The translations under genes and the position numbers were made by a program. The notes beneath the pieces are model-generated. The model was not told the origin of the DNA, ran no database searches, and saw only the letters and a list, made by a program, of their open reading frames with translations. Shown piece after piece: positions 9,901 to 20,606 of a stretch of DNA of 64,000 nucleotides (the stretch's first letter is position 1; each line of letters opens with the position of its first letter). The stretch comes from Enoplolaimus lenunculus (taxonomy: Eukaryota > Nematoda > Enoplea > Enoplida > Thoracostomopsidae): the NCBI GenBank assembly GCA_030248215.1, contig JASANG010001467.1, forward strand, positions 1-64,000, written 5' to 3'.

Positions 9901-10584
9901 CACACTCACATGAGCTCAAGCCACTAGCTATGTGGTTACTAGCATGTGTAAGTAATTAGTAACCGTTATTGATTCGCGTTCGCAAACGACATTGGAATAT
10001 TGAAACTTATATGATTTTGGCCTGGCCTTAGAACTTATTTTGATTTTTGGAAGCAGATCTAGACACAACTTTGTTATGAGTATATTATTTAAGAATAAGA
10101 CAATGTTGACTCCCATTAATCCATTCCAAAACATAAGTAGACGGCTTAAGATACATAAAGGTAAACTTCTAGGGGTTTAGCGGCCTGTCAAGCGAAAACC
10201 GTAACTTTGCGACTAAATTAGTTCCATGAAACCCTGACGCCTTTCATAGAAAAATTCGTTAAGACACTTCATGACTTTGGCCATAACATTCAAAATTTTT
10301 GGATTTTTAGGACTAAAAATTTAAAATTCAGGACAAAAACCATTGTCTAGCACCTAAAGCTACCCTGTTGCTGTTAAAAGTGAAAACAGTGCGATGACCT
10401 CAATATGTATTTGCAAGAGCTCAGAAATCAAGCGTTCTTTACTAAGGTTTTAGTCCCTCAAATTTTTTTACTGCGAGTACGTTTGGTATATGAAGGTAAT
10501 CCAAATATTCATTCGTAATAATTGTTCGTTTGATTTTCAAACATATTTGGACACTACTGTTGTTAAATGGACACTACAGTGACA

Positions 10585-10700
10585 GTGTGATCGGGCCCGT
10601 TGCCAAGGGGGGCCAGAGGAACTCAGGCCCCCCTGAGAAATTTTGGCTCCCCCCAGAAAACTACAACCTTGCTTGCTGGTGAACGAAAACCCATTTTTGA
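10585..10700. mobile_element. Fragment of an abundant GGCCC-ended MITE family
   Basis: GGGCCCGTTGCCAAGGGGGGCC followed by phrases of the type CTTGCTTG, GAAAACCC and TTTGACCCTCTTGAAAATATTTTAGCC. The same phrases recur at 19960-20110, 23830-23960, 37527-37690, 54176-54660, 54815-54980 and 62185-62330, so this is a dispersed non-autonomous repeat. No coding capacity. Confidence 0.45.
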
Positions 10701-10830
10701 CCCTCTTGAAAATATTTTAGCCCGCCCTAACAAGAAGAGCTGTCTACAGTCACTCCTGGGGGCAGTTTGCACCTTCTTCAATGGTATGAAAACAAGTTAA
10801 GATGCATGATTGGGAGACAAATAGCAGTTA

Positions 10831-11044
10831 CACTGCAAAAAATGGTGTGTCCAATTGAATCTCTCCGAAATTTCCTGACTACACAAACCGAGTCAAAATG
10901 TGACTCCGCCAGAGTCAAATTCGATTCACTGAATGGCTCAGTGAGTCGAATTTGACTATGGCGGAGGTGAATTTGACTCAGTAAGTGTAATCAGGAAAAG
11001 CCTATTTCGGAGAGAGTACAATTGGTCTAACCATTTTTACAGTG
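10831..11044. mobile_element. MITE with CACTGNAAAAA termini and TA target duplication
   Basis: Starts CACTGCAAAAAATGGT and ends in the inverse, ACCATTTTTACAGTG. TA lies on both sides (10829-10830 and 11045-11046). Inner inverted segments are CTCTCCGAAAT...CAGGAAA... versus ATTTCGGAGAG. The centre forms a second, long inverted repeat around GAGTCAAATTCGA / TCGAATTTGACT. Length 214 bp, no coding. The TA duplication suits Tc1/mariner or Mirage-like families. Confidence 0.75.
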
Positions 11045-11399
11045 TACCATTAGAGCACCAAGGTTCTCAATAAATGTCAGAATGGCCGGAGCGTGATAGT
11101 ATAAAGTTCATTTTTATTTTTGATAAAATGTGTAACTTTTAATCACAAACAATCACTCCTATGGTGGCAGATTGTACCTTCTGCAATGTTTTGAAAACTA
11201 TTTAAGATGCACGATTGAGAGACTAAGCAATTGACCATGAGAGTACAAAAGGTTCTCAATAAATGTTAGCACCGCAAAAACAAAATTCCCAGCTATATGA
11301 TGCTTATGCAAAGAGCATAAATACAAAATCATTTAAAGCACAATAAAATAACAGTTGGGCAGTATCTTAAGTTTGTTTATTTTGCCATTGTAAAGAAGA

Positions 11400-11550
11400 G
11401 GGGTGAAACTGTATTATAAGTATATTCCTGAGCCTGAGCCTAAGCCTAGCCTAAGCAAAGCGTAAGAATGAGCATATACCTAAGCCTCCTAACCTTAAAG
11501 CCTAAGCCAAGCAAAGAATTAGTCTAAAGCTTAAGCTTACTCTCTTCTAG
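11400..11550. repeat. Degenerate TAAGCC-rich repeat
   Basis: Phrases such as CCTGAGCCTGAGCCTAAGCC and CCTAAGCCTCCTAACC. TAAGCC is a rotation of the complement of TTAGGC. Similar stretches occur at 24100-24135, 40732-40805, 45330-45400, 51840-51925 and 60610-60690. Confidence 0.5.
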
Positions 11551-11719
11551 TCCCAGAGAAAAACGTTCCCACACTGATCCCTACATGGGCCGTTATTTTT
11601 GTTTGCTGTGGCACCGGAAAGCCAAAACATTATTTATAAAAACTTACGGAACCTTCCTCCAACTACGTACTACGCCGATCAGCATGTACAGGTACACTAA
11701 ATGCAATTGAATCAATTAA

Positions 11720-11884
11720 CCCTTTCTCACATGAATATTTTCTATTTCCCCTGAGACCTACTTTTATGTCTACATATGTAGACAACACAACTAGCGTTAG
11801 ATTTGGCTTATCTCAGTGCGATATATACTATTTAACGTATATACACGGCGCTGAGTTGCCTGCAGGCAACTCAATGAGAAGGGG
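11720..11884. mobile_element. piggyBac-type MITE, copy A (no tRNA-like insert)
   Basis: Preceded by TTAA and begins CCCTTTCTCACATGAA; it ends AATGAGAAGGGG followed by TTAC, a near TTAA. CCC/GGG termini abutting TTAA are the piggyBac signature. It shares both ends with copies B and C, including TGAGTTGCCTGCAGGCAACTCA-like palindromic DNA near the right end. About 48 bp of unrelated DNA sit where B and C carry a tRNA-like sequence. Confidence 0.75.
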
Positions 11885-11914
11885 TTACAGATAAACTGAA
11901 AATTTTTCGCTTAA

Positions 11915-12177
11915 CCCGTTCTCATATGAATATTTTCTATTTTCCCTGAGACCTACTTTTATGCTAGGATTCGAACTCCAGTGACTGGAGTGGGAGGCGT
12001 ATACCATCACCACTGAGCTATAGGAGCTTCACGCTCGAGCCCGAGGGGGCTTTCACGTCTTGTGGTGATTTAGTACTATGTATACGTGTTGCAATTGCTA
12101 AACATGGTGTGATATATACTATTTAACGTATATACACTGCGCTGAGTTGCCTACAGGAAACTCAATCTGAGAAGGGG
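11915..12177. mobile_element. piggyBac-type MITE, copy B (carries tRNA-like sequence)
   Basis: Flanked by TTAA on both sides (11911-11914, 12178-12181). Ends are CCCGTTCTCA and TGAGAAGGGG. The 263-bp interior has no open frame and contains a tRNA-like sequence on the minus strand at ~11961-12028. Highly similar to copy C, about 530 bp away. Confidence 0.85.
11961..12028 (-). pseudogene. tRNA-Gly-like sequence inside piggyBac-type MITE B
   Basis: On the minus strand a good A box (TAGCTCAGTGG) is followed by CGCCTCCCAC, as in tRNA-Gly(CCC), and a B box AGTTCGAATCC. ACTCCAG/CTGGAGT forms a hairpin just before the B box. The acceptor stem (GCTCCTA start) is not matched at the 3' end, so it is probably not a working tRNA. 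The internal pol III promoter could still function; that is inference. Confidence 0.6.
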
Positions 12178-12705
12178 TTAAAAATGGCCGGCATAAAGTT
12201 TAACGGATATCTGCAGTGGACTATAAAATAAACAAGGCATTTGCCTGAAAGGCAAATATATGGTCACCGCGAGTCAAACAAAGCAATGAAAAAATTGAAT
12301 TGAGTTTTTCTTGAAACATCAAATTCAGAAAAATTTAATACACGTGCAGGAGGTAAAGGTGAATTTTTCTACCTCTTGCAAGCCAGCGTTTAATACTTAA
12401 AATTGAACATTTGACAATATTTGCATATTTGGGCTTCGCGTGAGCCTAAAATTATTCTGCGCTCAAATATAGATTTTTGAAAAACTCAATTGCTGAGGTT
12501 CTAAGGTCCTCGTTAATACCGAGTAAAATTTGCAATTTTTGCATTGTGCAAATAATCTTTACTGGTCATAAATCGTTTTGTATATTAGCCTTCCAGCAAA
12601 AATCAGTATAAAATAAAGTGCTGAAAATTCTACCAGAAGAACTTATGTAGTGAGGCACAAACAGCATTTTTCTCAAGTATATCACAATATCTAGATGGAT
12701 TTTAA

Positions 12706-12963
12706 CCCTTTCTCACATGAATATTTTTTATTTCCCCTGAGACCTACTTTTATGCTAGGATTCGAACTCCAGTGACTGGAGTGAGAGGCGTATACCATCA
12801 CCACTCAGCTATAGGAGCTTGACGCTCGAATCCGAGAGGGCTCTCACGTCTTGTGGTGATTTAGTACTATGTATACGTGTTGCAATTGCTAAACACGGTG
12901 TGATATATATTATTTAACGTATATAGACTGCGCTGAGTTGCGTATAGGCACCTCAATGTGGGG
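12706..12963. mobile_element. piggyBac-type MITE, copy C (carries tRNA-like sequence)
   Basis: TTAA on both sides (12702-12705, 12964-12967). The left end is CCCTTTCTCA and the right end has degraded to TGTGGGG. The interior is nearly the same as copy B, including the tRNA-like segment on the minus strand at ~12751-12818 (there CTCTCAC replaces CTCCCAC). Confidence 0.82.
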
Positions 12964-12999
12964 TTAAGATTTCGGATAAATTTCGGAATTTTATTTCAT

Positions 13000-14030
13000 A
13001 TTAAACATATTTCAGCATAACTATAATGAAAAAACGCCATATATATACGTGATTTATAACTAATTTTTGAGCATAAAAGTAACGGAATTTTAGGTATTTC
13101 TGTAACAGAAACGGAAGCGGAAACGGATACCGATTTTGTAAGGAAATGAAAACGGAAACGGATATCCGGTTACACCATGATCACTACAGTATAGAAGCGT
13201 AATTGTGTTTTTATAGGAAGTGGAGTGTGATTCATGTGAAGTAAAGTAAAAGTAGAAAGTACGGACTGTAGAGAAGATAGCGGATAGACACATACAATTG
13301 AATCCTCAACCAAAACCGGGATCTCTACATGAAAACGAAATTTTGCCTTGAGATTTGGCACAGTATATAGTTATGTCGACTGGCTTACCACTGTCTTTCT
13401 TTTGCACAATTTGTTTGCTGTACTGACATGACCGTGAGTTAAACTTTGTTTATCACGTTTTTCTTAACGAATGAGCTAAAGATTTTGCATCAAAATAAGC
13501 GATGGGCATTGGATATTTTTTCATATCATGATATACAGCAATTCTTGCCGGATGGGTTTCCAAACCTCCATTTTTTCACAAGCACTTGTTTTAAACTTTA
13601 ACTGATTCTAAGTTGAGTTGATTACGGGGTAGTTGAATAATTGAATCAGAATGAGTTGAATCAACTCGGAATTATTATTTCTGATAGTCCTGACTCAGAC
13701 TGGATGATTAAACAAAATTAACCCACCGGAATGTACAGTGTGGCAAAAATGCCACAAATCTTGCTGAACATATGGAATCTGTTACCGAAACCTATTCGCT
13801 GCGTTTCAGTCTGACAATTACGCTGTGTCGGCGTCTTGTTGTGAAAGTTTATTTTAAAATCAAACTTTCGGTCTTCCTCGTTGAACCGCTTTCATCAAGA
13901 ATTTGAAAAACGAAATTTTGAGTTTTCACAACAACTATGAATAATGAGCTGGGTGCAAACGATTAGAGTATTGTAATTTTTGTTAAATAATTTTGAAATT
14001 ATACGAGTCCATTAAATTGAAACGGACAGA
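13000..14030. other. Non-coding stretch, no gene seen
   Basis: Purine-rich GGAAACGG-type simple sequence at ~13095-13170. An OCTGAGTTGA-like stretch at ~13610-13745, ending CCGGAATGTACAGTG, looks like a decayed copy of the element at 14035. I see no exon or RNA gene. Confidence 0.4.
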
Positions 14031-14034
14031 CATT

Positions 14035-14291
14035 CACTGTAAATTCCATAAGTTAAGTACTTTAAATTAACTCAGACGGAAAGTTAGTTTATTTCTGAGT
14101 TAACAACAGAAAACTTTAGCTCACTCTGAGTTTCGTTGATTCTTACTCTTAGCCAAGATGATTCGGGGAAGTTGATTAATTAAGTCAGAATGAATTGAAT
14201 CAACTCAGAATTTTGAGTTCTGACAGTACTAACTCAGACTGAGTGATTGAAGTTATTCTGAGTTAAAATCATTTCGCTGGAATTTACAGTG
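14035..14291. mobile_element. MITE with 14-bp perfect CACTGTAAATTCCA termini
   Basis: CACTGTAAATTCCA at the left is exactly inverted at the right (TGGAATTTACAGTG). The interior is built from repeated AACTCAGA / CTGAGTT phrases. Length 257 bp, non-coding. A decayed relative ends at ~13745. Confidence 0.7.
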
Positions 14292-14939
14292 CAGAAAAGT
14301 GAAAAACCATGCATAAACGCTGCCCACAATAGGCTATCACTCACGTGATTAGTTTCGGCACAAAAACAGGGTTTGAAACCGATAGAAACTGTTGCAAAAA
14401 TAGAAGATATTAAGTGCCAACATACGGCCAAATATATCTCTATGCCAATGCGATTCATACATGCTGCTTTTTCACATATCCCTTTAAGGAAAATGTATTT
14501 TTACTGTTGCTCTCCGAGCCATTTATAAAAATGCTTGATAGTTTTTTAAATTTGTATATTGGCAGGCCGGCGGCCAGTGACCGGTATGCCGGCCGGCCAG
14601 TAGAAAAACTAATAATTACCCAACAATACTCCTAGTCCCGAAACTTGTGGCAGTGCAGTCCATCCGTGATCCGGCAGCCGGATTGCGGCCGGCTAGATGT
14701 TTACCTGTCAGCTTACCAAAAAACAGGCTAAAATAGCCCTGTGATACGGATAAGGATTGTTATTGCAAGGGCAAACTTGGTCGGAAAACGAAGCTCCTGT
14801 CCTGAATACAGCTAATCTGACTATGCAACTTTTCATCATACTCCAGTATAGCTTGGGATAGCAAATGATGCGTGGTATAAATTTAGCTGCCCAGTCTCAA
14901 CCTTGTAGGAACAAGAAAATATGATAAATCTGAAGAACT

Positions 14940-15465
14940 TTCTCAACATTTAAAAGGATTCTGTACGTGTACACCCTTGTATACAACCCTGCCGAAGACC
15001 GCAATCAGTACTCCCCAAAAATCCCGTAATGGTACCACCGGCCATAGAATAGAATAGTCGGCCGCCCAAAACAGGTTCGAGTGGACTCTGCAATGAAATG
15101 TTTCACATTGTAGGTGGCTATGCCACACTTAAACCTATTTCAATCTAAAAACTAAAACTAAAAATAAAACCCTATATCTAAACCACACCTTAAGGGAGTT
15201 CCTGGCTCCACCTAGTCTCTCTTAGAACTTAAGTTAGGCTTAGGCGTTGCTACAAGGCGTAGAAATTGGTAAATCGATGCTATGGCGGCTGTGTCCGCAA
15301 TGTTGAACTTACCTGGGCCCTGCGTGGCCATAGAACGTCGTTGATTAATGGTGCATATCGTGCTGGCCTAATCTGCGCTTAACGACATAGCTAGGCTATG
15401 TCAGCACCAAAATGGTGCTTTATATTGAGTGTCTCCGGCATTGTTGTTGTTGTTGTTGTAGTACC
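14940..15465. repeat. Unclassified repeat ending in a (GTT)n run
   Basis: The stretch ends in TTGTTGTTGTTGTTGTAG (~15441-15458), a tail often seen at the 3' ends of non-LTR elements. No reverse transcriptase or endonuclease motif is visible, so the class is open. Confidence 0.25.
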
Positions 15466-15864
15466 GGTTGTGTGGCTCTCGACCTCGACCGCATTGCGGA
15501 CACCCAATTGTGGGTGTCGGCAAAAATGCAAATGAGGTCGAGATGCCGATATGGGTAGCCAGGACCGGAATCATTGTTATCTTCCTGGTGGTTAGAAACG
15601 GTTGCGATATTTTCGGCTGTTTACGCGTATTTTTACTTCTTGCGGTTACTAAGTTTTACGGTTGGATTGAGCGAGACTTGGGTAAGTAGGACTTAACGGA
15701 TTTAAATTTAAGATTGTCACGGCGGCTTAACATGTGAAGGAAATCAGGCATTACGGATTTTAATTGGTGTTGCGCAGGGCGCGGAATTTACCCAGTATCG
15801 GATACTGGTGTTATGTGTTAACAGGGGAACTTGGAGTGTTAAAGGAACCTGGGAAAGTAGTTTA

Positions 15865-16006
15865 GTAAATCTAACGGGGTTAGATTTATTATTCTACAAC
15901 GGTTGGGCCAAATCTAACGGGGTTAGATTGGTCGGAAATTTGGTGTAACTCTAACGGGGTTAGAGTACACGGTTTAACGGGGTGTAATTCTAACGGGGTT
16001 AGGATT
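15865..16006. repeat. Four spaced hairpins with stem changes on both arms
   Basis: AATCTAACGGGGTTAGATT at ~15868, the same at ~15911, CTCTAACGGGGTTAGAG at ~15950 and TTCTAACGGGGTTAGGA at ~15988. Each is an inverted repeat with a GGG loop, about 38-43 bp apart. From copy 2 to copy 3 the stem changes on both arms so that pairing is kept. Confidence 0.6.
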
Positions 16007-16097
16007 GCACGGATTCTGGAAAAACGGCAAAAGTATTGGGTACGGTAAAGCCAGTGGCTGGATTAAATCAGATTCAGACGTCGGCTTTAAGGATTCC

Positions 16098-16325
16098 GGC
16101 TCGGGTTACCAGTTAAATTGCATAACCTGTGATTTGCTGGCCTTAATTTTGGGTATTTTGTGTCTTACGGCTCGGGTTACCAGTTAAATTGCATAACCTG
16201 TGATTTGCTGGCCTTAATTTTGGGTATTTTGTGTCCCACAGGTCGCGGGTACCAGTTAAATTGCATAACCTGTGATTTGCTGGCCTTAAATTCGGGTATT
16301 TTGTGTGTCATACGGTTGCGGGTTG
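16098..16325. repeat. 71-72-bp tandem repeat, three copies plus a partial
   Basis: Units begin at 16098, 16169 and 16241 (GGCTCGGGTTACCAGTTAAA...) and a degenerate start follows at ~16314. Copies 1 and 2 are nearly identical; copy 3 has GGTCGCGGGTACC. The frames open through it only reflect a unit length near a multiple of three. Confidence 0.85.
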
Positions 16326-16786
16326 GGATTTCTAATAAACATTTACCGGCCGCGTTTTACTAAATCAGAGCGAATAGCATACATCGAGGAAAGAACTATA
16401 CAGGCGATACAGGATACAGACTTAAGTCTAAATCACGAACTTCTCACACACATCTTGTATATAACTTCGTGGTTCGCGAAAAAATTTTGTTAATTTGTTA
16501 TCAATTGAAATGTATTGTCGGTTTTCGGTTACTGAGAGGACCTCTTTTGGTGGGAGGCACGGGGCCTTAATCCGGCGCTGCTTCTCATGACCTTTTCTGA
16601 TCATTGCACGCAAAAATTTGAATTTTTGAGAAATTCGATTTTTCAAGGTCCCATCCCAAGGTCCAACCTTTTTTTGCCAAAAACGTTGACAAACTGTATA
16701 TACCATTTGACGCAGCTTGCGGTACTGAGTCCAATGGTGTTAAATCTTCGGAATCAGACGATTGGTTATCGAGTTGCTGTCAAATA

Positions 16787-17736
16787 CTGTATTGACCCGA
16801 ATAAGAGGGGGGGGGGCTGATATTTATTTGGCCTCTCCAGAGGCTACCCTTTATTTATTATTAACCCACGCTCCGCCACCCTTCGTTACCGATATATATC
16901 CGGTACTGCAACTATCCGTTGAATTAAATGTTTGTTTGTGTTGTGTCAATAGCTTGAGCGATGATACAAGGTTATGGAGCATCCACGTTATAACGCTCGC
17001 GAAAAACTAAAAAATCGTCCTGTCCCTCCGAGGATCAACGTTGTGCGAACAGAGTGGACTAAGACAGTATGTCTTACGCGAATAACTTACCCTTACAGAG
17101 TACCGACAATAAACATAGCCAGTTTGGAAGCTTATATTTGTCTTAACCTTACGGCAATAACATGTTTTTGTCCCTATGCCATATGCACAGTATACAAATT
17201 TACTGAGTCCCTCCGAAGGGACTATTTAAACAAAACTGTGTGCGTGTATATACGCAAACTTCACACATTTCAAATAAAACGCTATAACAAGATCTGCATT
17301 ACTGCACATACCTTAAAATGTCCATACAGACCAAAAACGCCATGTGTTTTGTCCGAGTCCCTTACGACAGACTGCGGACAAACACCACTATCTACGCACA
17401 TCCTTATTCATGTCCAGACACTCTAGCTACAATTGTAAAACGTACTGTCTTTGTAGGGGTAAACTGGACAATTTTTTTTGCATCTGCGCAAGCGTTATAA
17501 CGTGGATGCTGCATTATACGTTGGAATATATTTTCAAAACTTAAGTACGCTTTAAAGTTTCGAAGTCAAATTATTTGGAACTGGAGTCCTTTATGCGCTA
17601 CAATTAGGGATAATAGACATTTATTGACTCTAATTAAGGTTTAAGAACTCTATCCGCTTACCGACTTTTATTAGGGATACGGACTCCTATTAATCGGGAC
17701 TCAAAATGGGACTCCCTCTTATTCGGATCAATACAG
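16787..17736. mobile_element. Tc1/mariner- or pogo-type non-autonomous element
   Basis: CTGTATTGACCCGAATAAG at the left is inverted at the right as CTTATTCGGATCAATACAG. The flanks are TA (16785-16786, 17737-17738). The 950-bp interior holds a 150-codon frame (16974-17426) with no transposase motif, so I call it non-autonomous. A run of ten G follows the left terminus. Confidence 0.7.
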
Positions 17737-17739
17737 TAA

Positions 17740-20606
17740 CTGATTTGGCGCACTGCCACGATTTGAAATGGCGCCAACTCAGTTACCATAATACGTTAAC
17801 CAATCGTCTAATAAATAATCTAACTCCACTCAGCTCTGCAAGGTGCATCGAATGATGACTTGTCAAACATTTTGACAAAATTTTTTATGTCCACAGGGGG
17901 GCCTTGGGACCTTAAAAAATAAAATTTTTCAAAAATTCATATTTAGCCGTGGAATGACCAGGAGAGGTCATGAGAAGCTCAAATATGTATGCAAAAAATT
18001 TTATTATCGAGCTATTTTTGTGCAAACGCGGGCTTGGGGGGATAACGAAAAAGACAGACAGTTTATCGAGGGTAAATTTGGCCATCGAGTAAATTTTTGG
18101 ATCGATCGAAGCCGTAAAGATATCCTAAACCCTCTTAAAGGTATTTTACCCCTCTATCTCCCTTTAGCTTATCATGCAGTATTAAGACGGTAAAATAATA
18201 AAAGTCATTGCAGTTGCACACATTGAAGTATTATGATTTATGAGCGTAGGTCAATGTTTTATAGTTGGTGTGTTTTAGTGCGCACTGTTTAAATTTCAAA
18301 AGATTCGTGCGCTTTTAGTTATGATACAGTTGTGTAACCACAATTTTGTTTAGAACAGAGATAATCAAGTCTGAGCGTTTCTTTCGAGGGTGCGCAGCGA
18401 GTGAGAATTTTTTAAATTTTTAGCTGCGTTGTTCCGTTATAGCTTTAGCAGGCGTTTATTCTGCACCTATTTCTGCTCATAAACATCGGAATTGTCGAAA
18501 ACTTTGTTCGAGGTTGTAATCAATCAGTGACGAATCCAGATATTTCTTTTATGGTCGAAACCGAGCGATATAGTGCTATTAACACTTCAATTTAAACTTT
18601 TATTTATAGAAGTTGAGATTGAAAGCAAGAAAATATTTTTTCAAGGACCGGCACCTCTGGCAAGCAACTCCTCCCTCCTCGACAGCGATCAAATAAAGAT
18701 TGCTATAATATTTAGGACTAGTATGGGGCGTTCAAGTTCTCGCTCACGCGCAACCCCCCTTAGAAATTTCAGGATCCGCCACTGAGTCTATAAAATATAC
18801 ACCATGCGCCAAGCCCCAGTTTTGATTCAAGTGATAAACTGAACTGAAACAATCAAGTGTTTGCTGCTATGCTATGTTTAATAGAACAGCCCAAACAATC
18901 ACCGAAATGCAAGCCTATTTTCACCCGTAATGAAAAACTGGCGACGCCCCTGAACTAAAAGCTTCTGTATCTATATCAATAGGTTAAATTTCCAATGGCG
19001 GATCCAGAAATTTACTGCCGTGGCTTAAAATCCCCCCATCACTAAACGATCCAAACGCAGTTTTTACTAAAAAGCTATACAAAAATTTGGTGTACGTGTC
19101 AATCCGGCGGGATATCTGATCGCAATTGAAAGCGAACGAACGACCTCGATTTGGACTGCCCCCTTGAATCCTCCAGTGGTATGTGTAACAATGTTTAAGA
19201 TGTTTTTAACCAAGCAATGTATACAAAACTATATCAATATGTATTTTAAGTGTTGTGCATATTTCGTTTTAACTTGTAAAGTTGTTATGTTTGCTAAAAT
19301 GTGCGCTTTTAAATATACATATGAAACGAGTTTGTTTTGCTGTTTTATTGGTATTGGGTTTGTTCAAAACGTCGGAAACTCAACATTGTGGCGCAGGCGA
19401 GCTAGGCCTATAGCGAACTCACCTTGCTAGGTGGGCTAAATATTTTTCAGGAATGCAATTAAAGGGTTTTCATACAAGCAAAATTGCAAATTTTTTAGGG
19501 GGCTGAAATTTTTCTAAAAGGGCTCCGGCTCAGGCCCTCTCCCTGGCTTTCCCTCGGCTACGGGCTCGAGGCGAGCACACGCATGGACGTATATCAGGCG
19601 AGTGGTAGACACATAAATCCCTTCCTGAACATGACGCAACAAAAAAGCACTTTTAGCAGGCATTTAGAATAACTGCTTTTTACATAAAGATATGCAATTC
19701 CAAACGGAACGCTTGACTATGCCCCTGCACTATACCCCGTTCGTTCGTTGCCTCTTAAGGAAGGACAAATTTTTAAGGAGCATGTCGGATTTCCCGTGTA
19801 ATTGGCCAGCAGGGTCGCATTATTGGCACTGTTTTGCTCCTCACAAAATATGTATTCTCTCACCCAACCAACACATAATGATTGGAATCGTAGCTGTGCT
19901 CGGCACCCCATGAATCACCCGGTTGGTGGGGCGGTCTAAAAAGCACCCGGCGCCAGGCCTGTAGTCAGAGGGGAAAGCCAGGGGGCGTAGCCCCCTCTGG
20001 AAAAATTTTGGGTCCCGTACAAAATGTTTATAAGTCATCGAAAACCCTTGTATGGCCCTCTTGAAATTTTTTTAATCTTTTTAGCAAGGTGAGCTGGCTA
20101 CGGGCCTGCCGGAATTGAAGAATAACATGGAATTTGTTTATGATTTTTTGAATATATACTTGAAATTGCGTGGTTCAAGATGGGTCCGGCAGCACCGTGA
20201 TTGCATAGTACAAATTGCTTATACGTATTGCACACTACTGTAATATGGGAAGGACATTTTCCACTAATCATATAACTAGTTTGTGGTACCACTAAACAAG
20301 TACGGTTTCCTTAATCATATGAACGCGATAGTGTTCATATATAATTCGCGCATCTCAAGCGCGTATTTTCAGTTTAGATCGCATGTTGGTGTTCAAGTAA
20401 TATCAGATCTGTATCGTTTAAATTTTGTACACTGGTATCCTGGTACGTAGGGAATATTTGTGCCAAAGGATTTTGCAAACCAGTGTGATCTTCAATAGTT
20501 ACGGTCAAAAAACTCCTTACAGAAAGTGCACGAAATTTTTCATTTTGGTTCATACACGTTAGCTATGTAATTTAACGATTATAACTTTCACCACTTTATA
20601 GAGCTT
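17740..20606. other. Gene-free stretch with repeat fragments
   Basis: Contains pieces of GGCGGATCC-type repeats (around 18530-18780 and 18993-19050) and GGCCC-ended MITE pieces (19390-19570, 19960-20110). Frames up to 88 codons match nothing I know and have no exon-like boundaries. Confidence 0.45.

Noticed and set aside
11425-11550. True interstitial telomere array
   Set aside because: Units are degenerate and short, and similar ones sit inside MITEs at several places.
11961-12028. Functional tRNA-Gly gene
   Set aside because: A and B boxes are good but the acceptor stem does not pair and the anticodon arm is poor; it sits inside a MITE present in two copies.
16974-17426. 150-codon frame inside the TA-flanked element
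   Set aside because: No DDE or helix-turn-helix motif and no similarity to known transposases by eye; the composition looks random.
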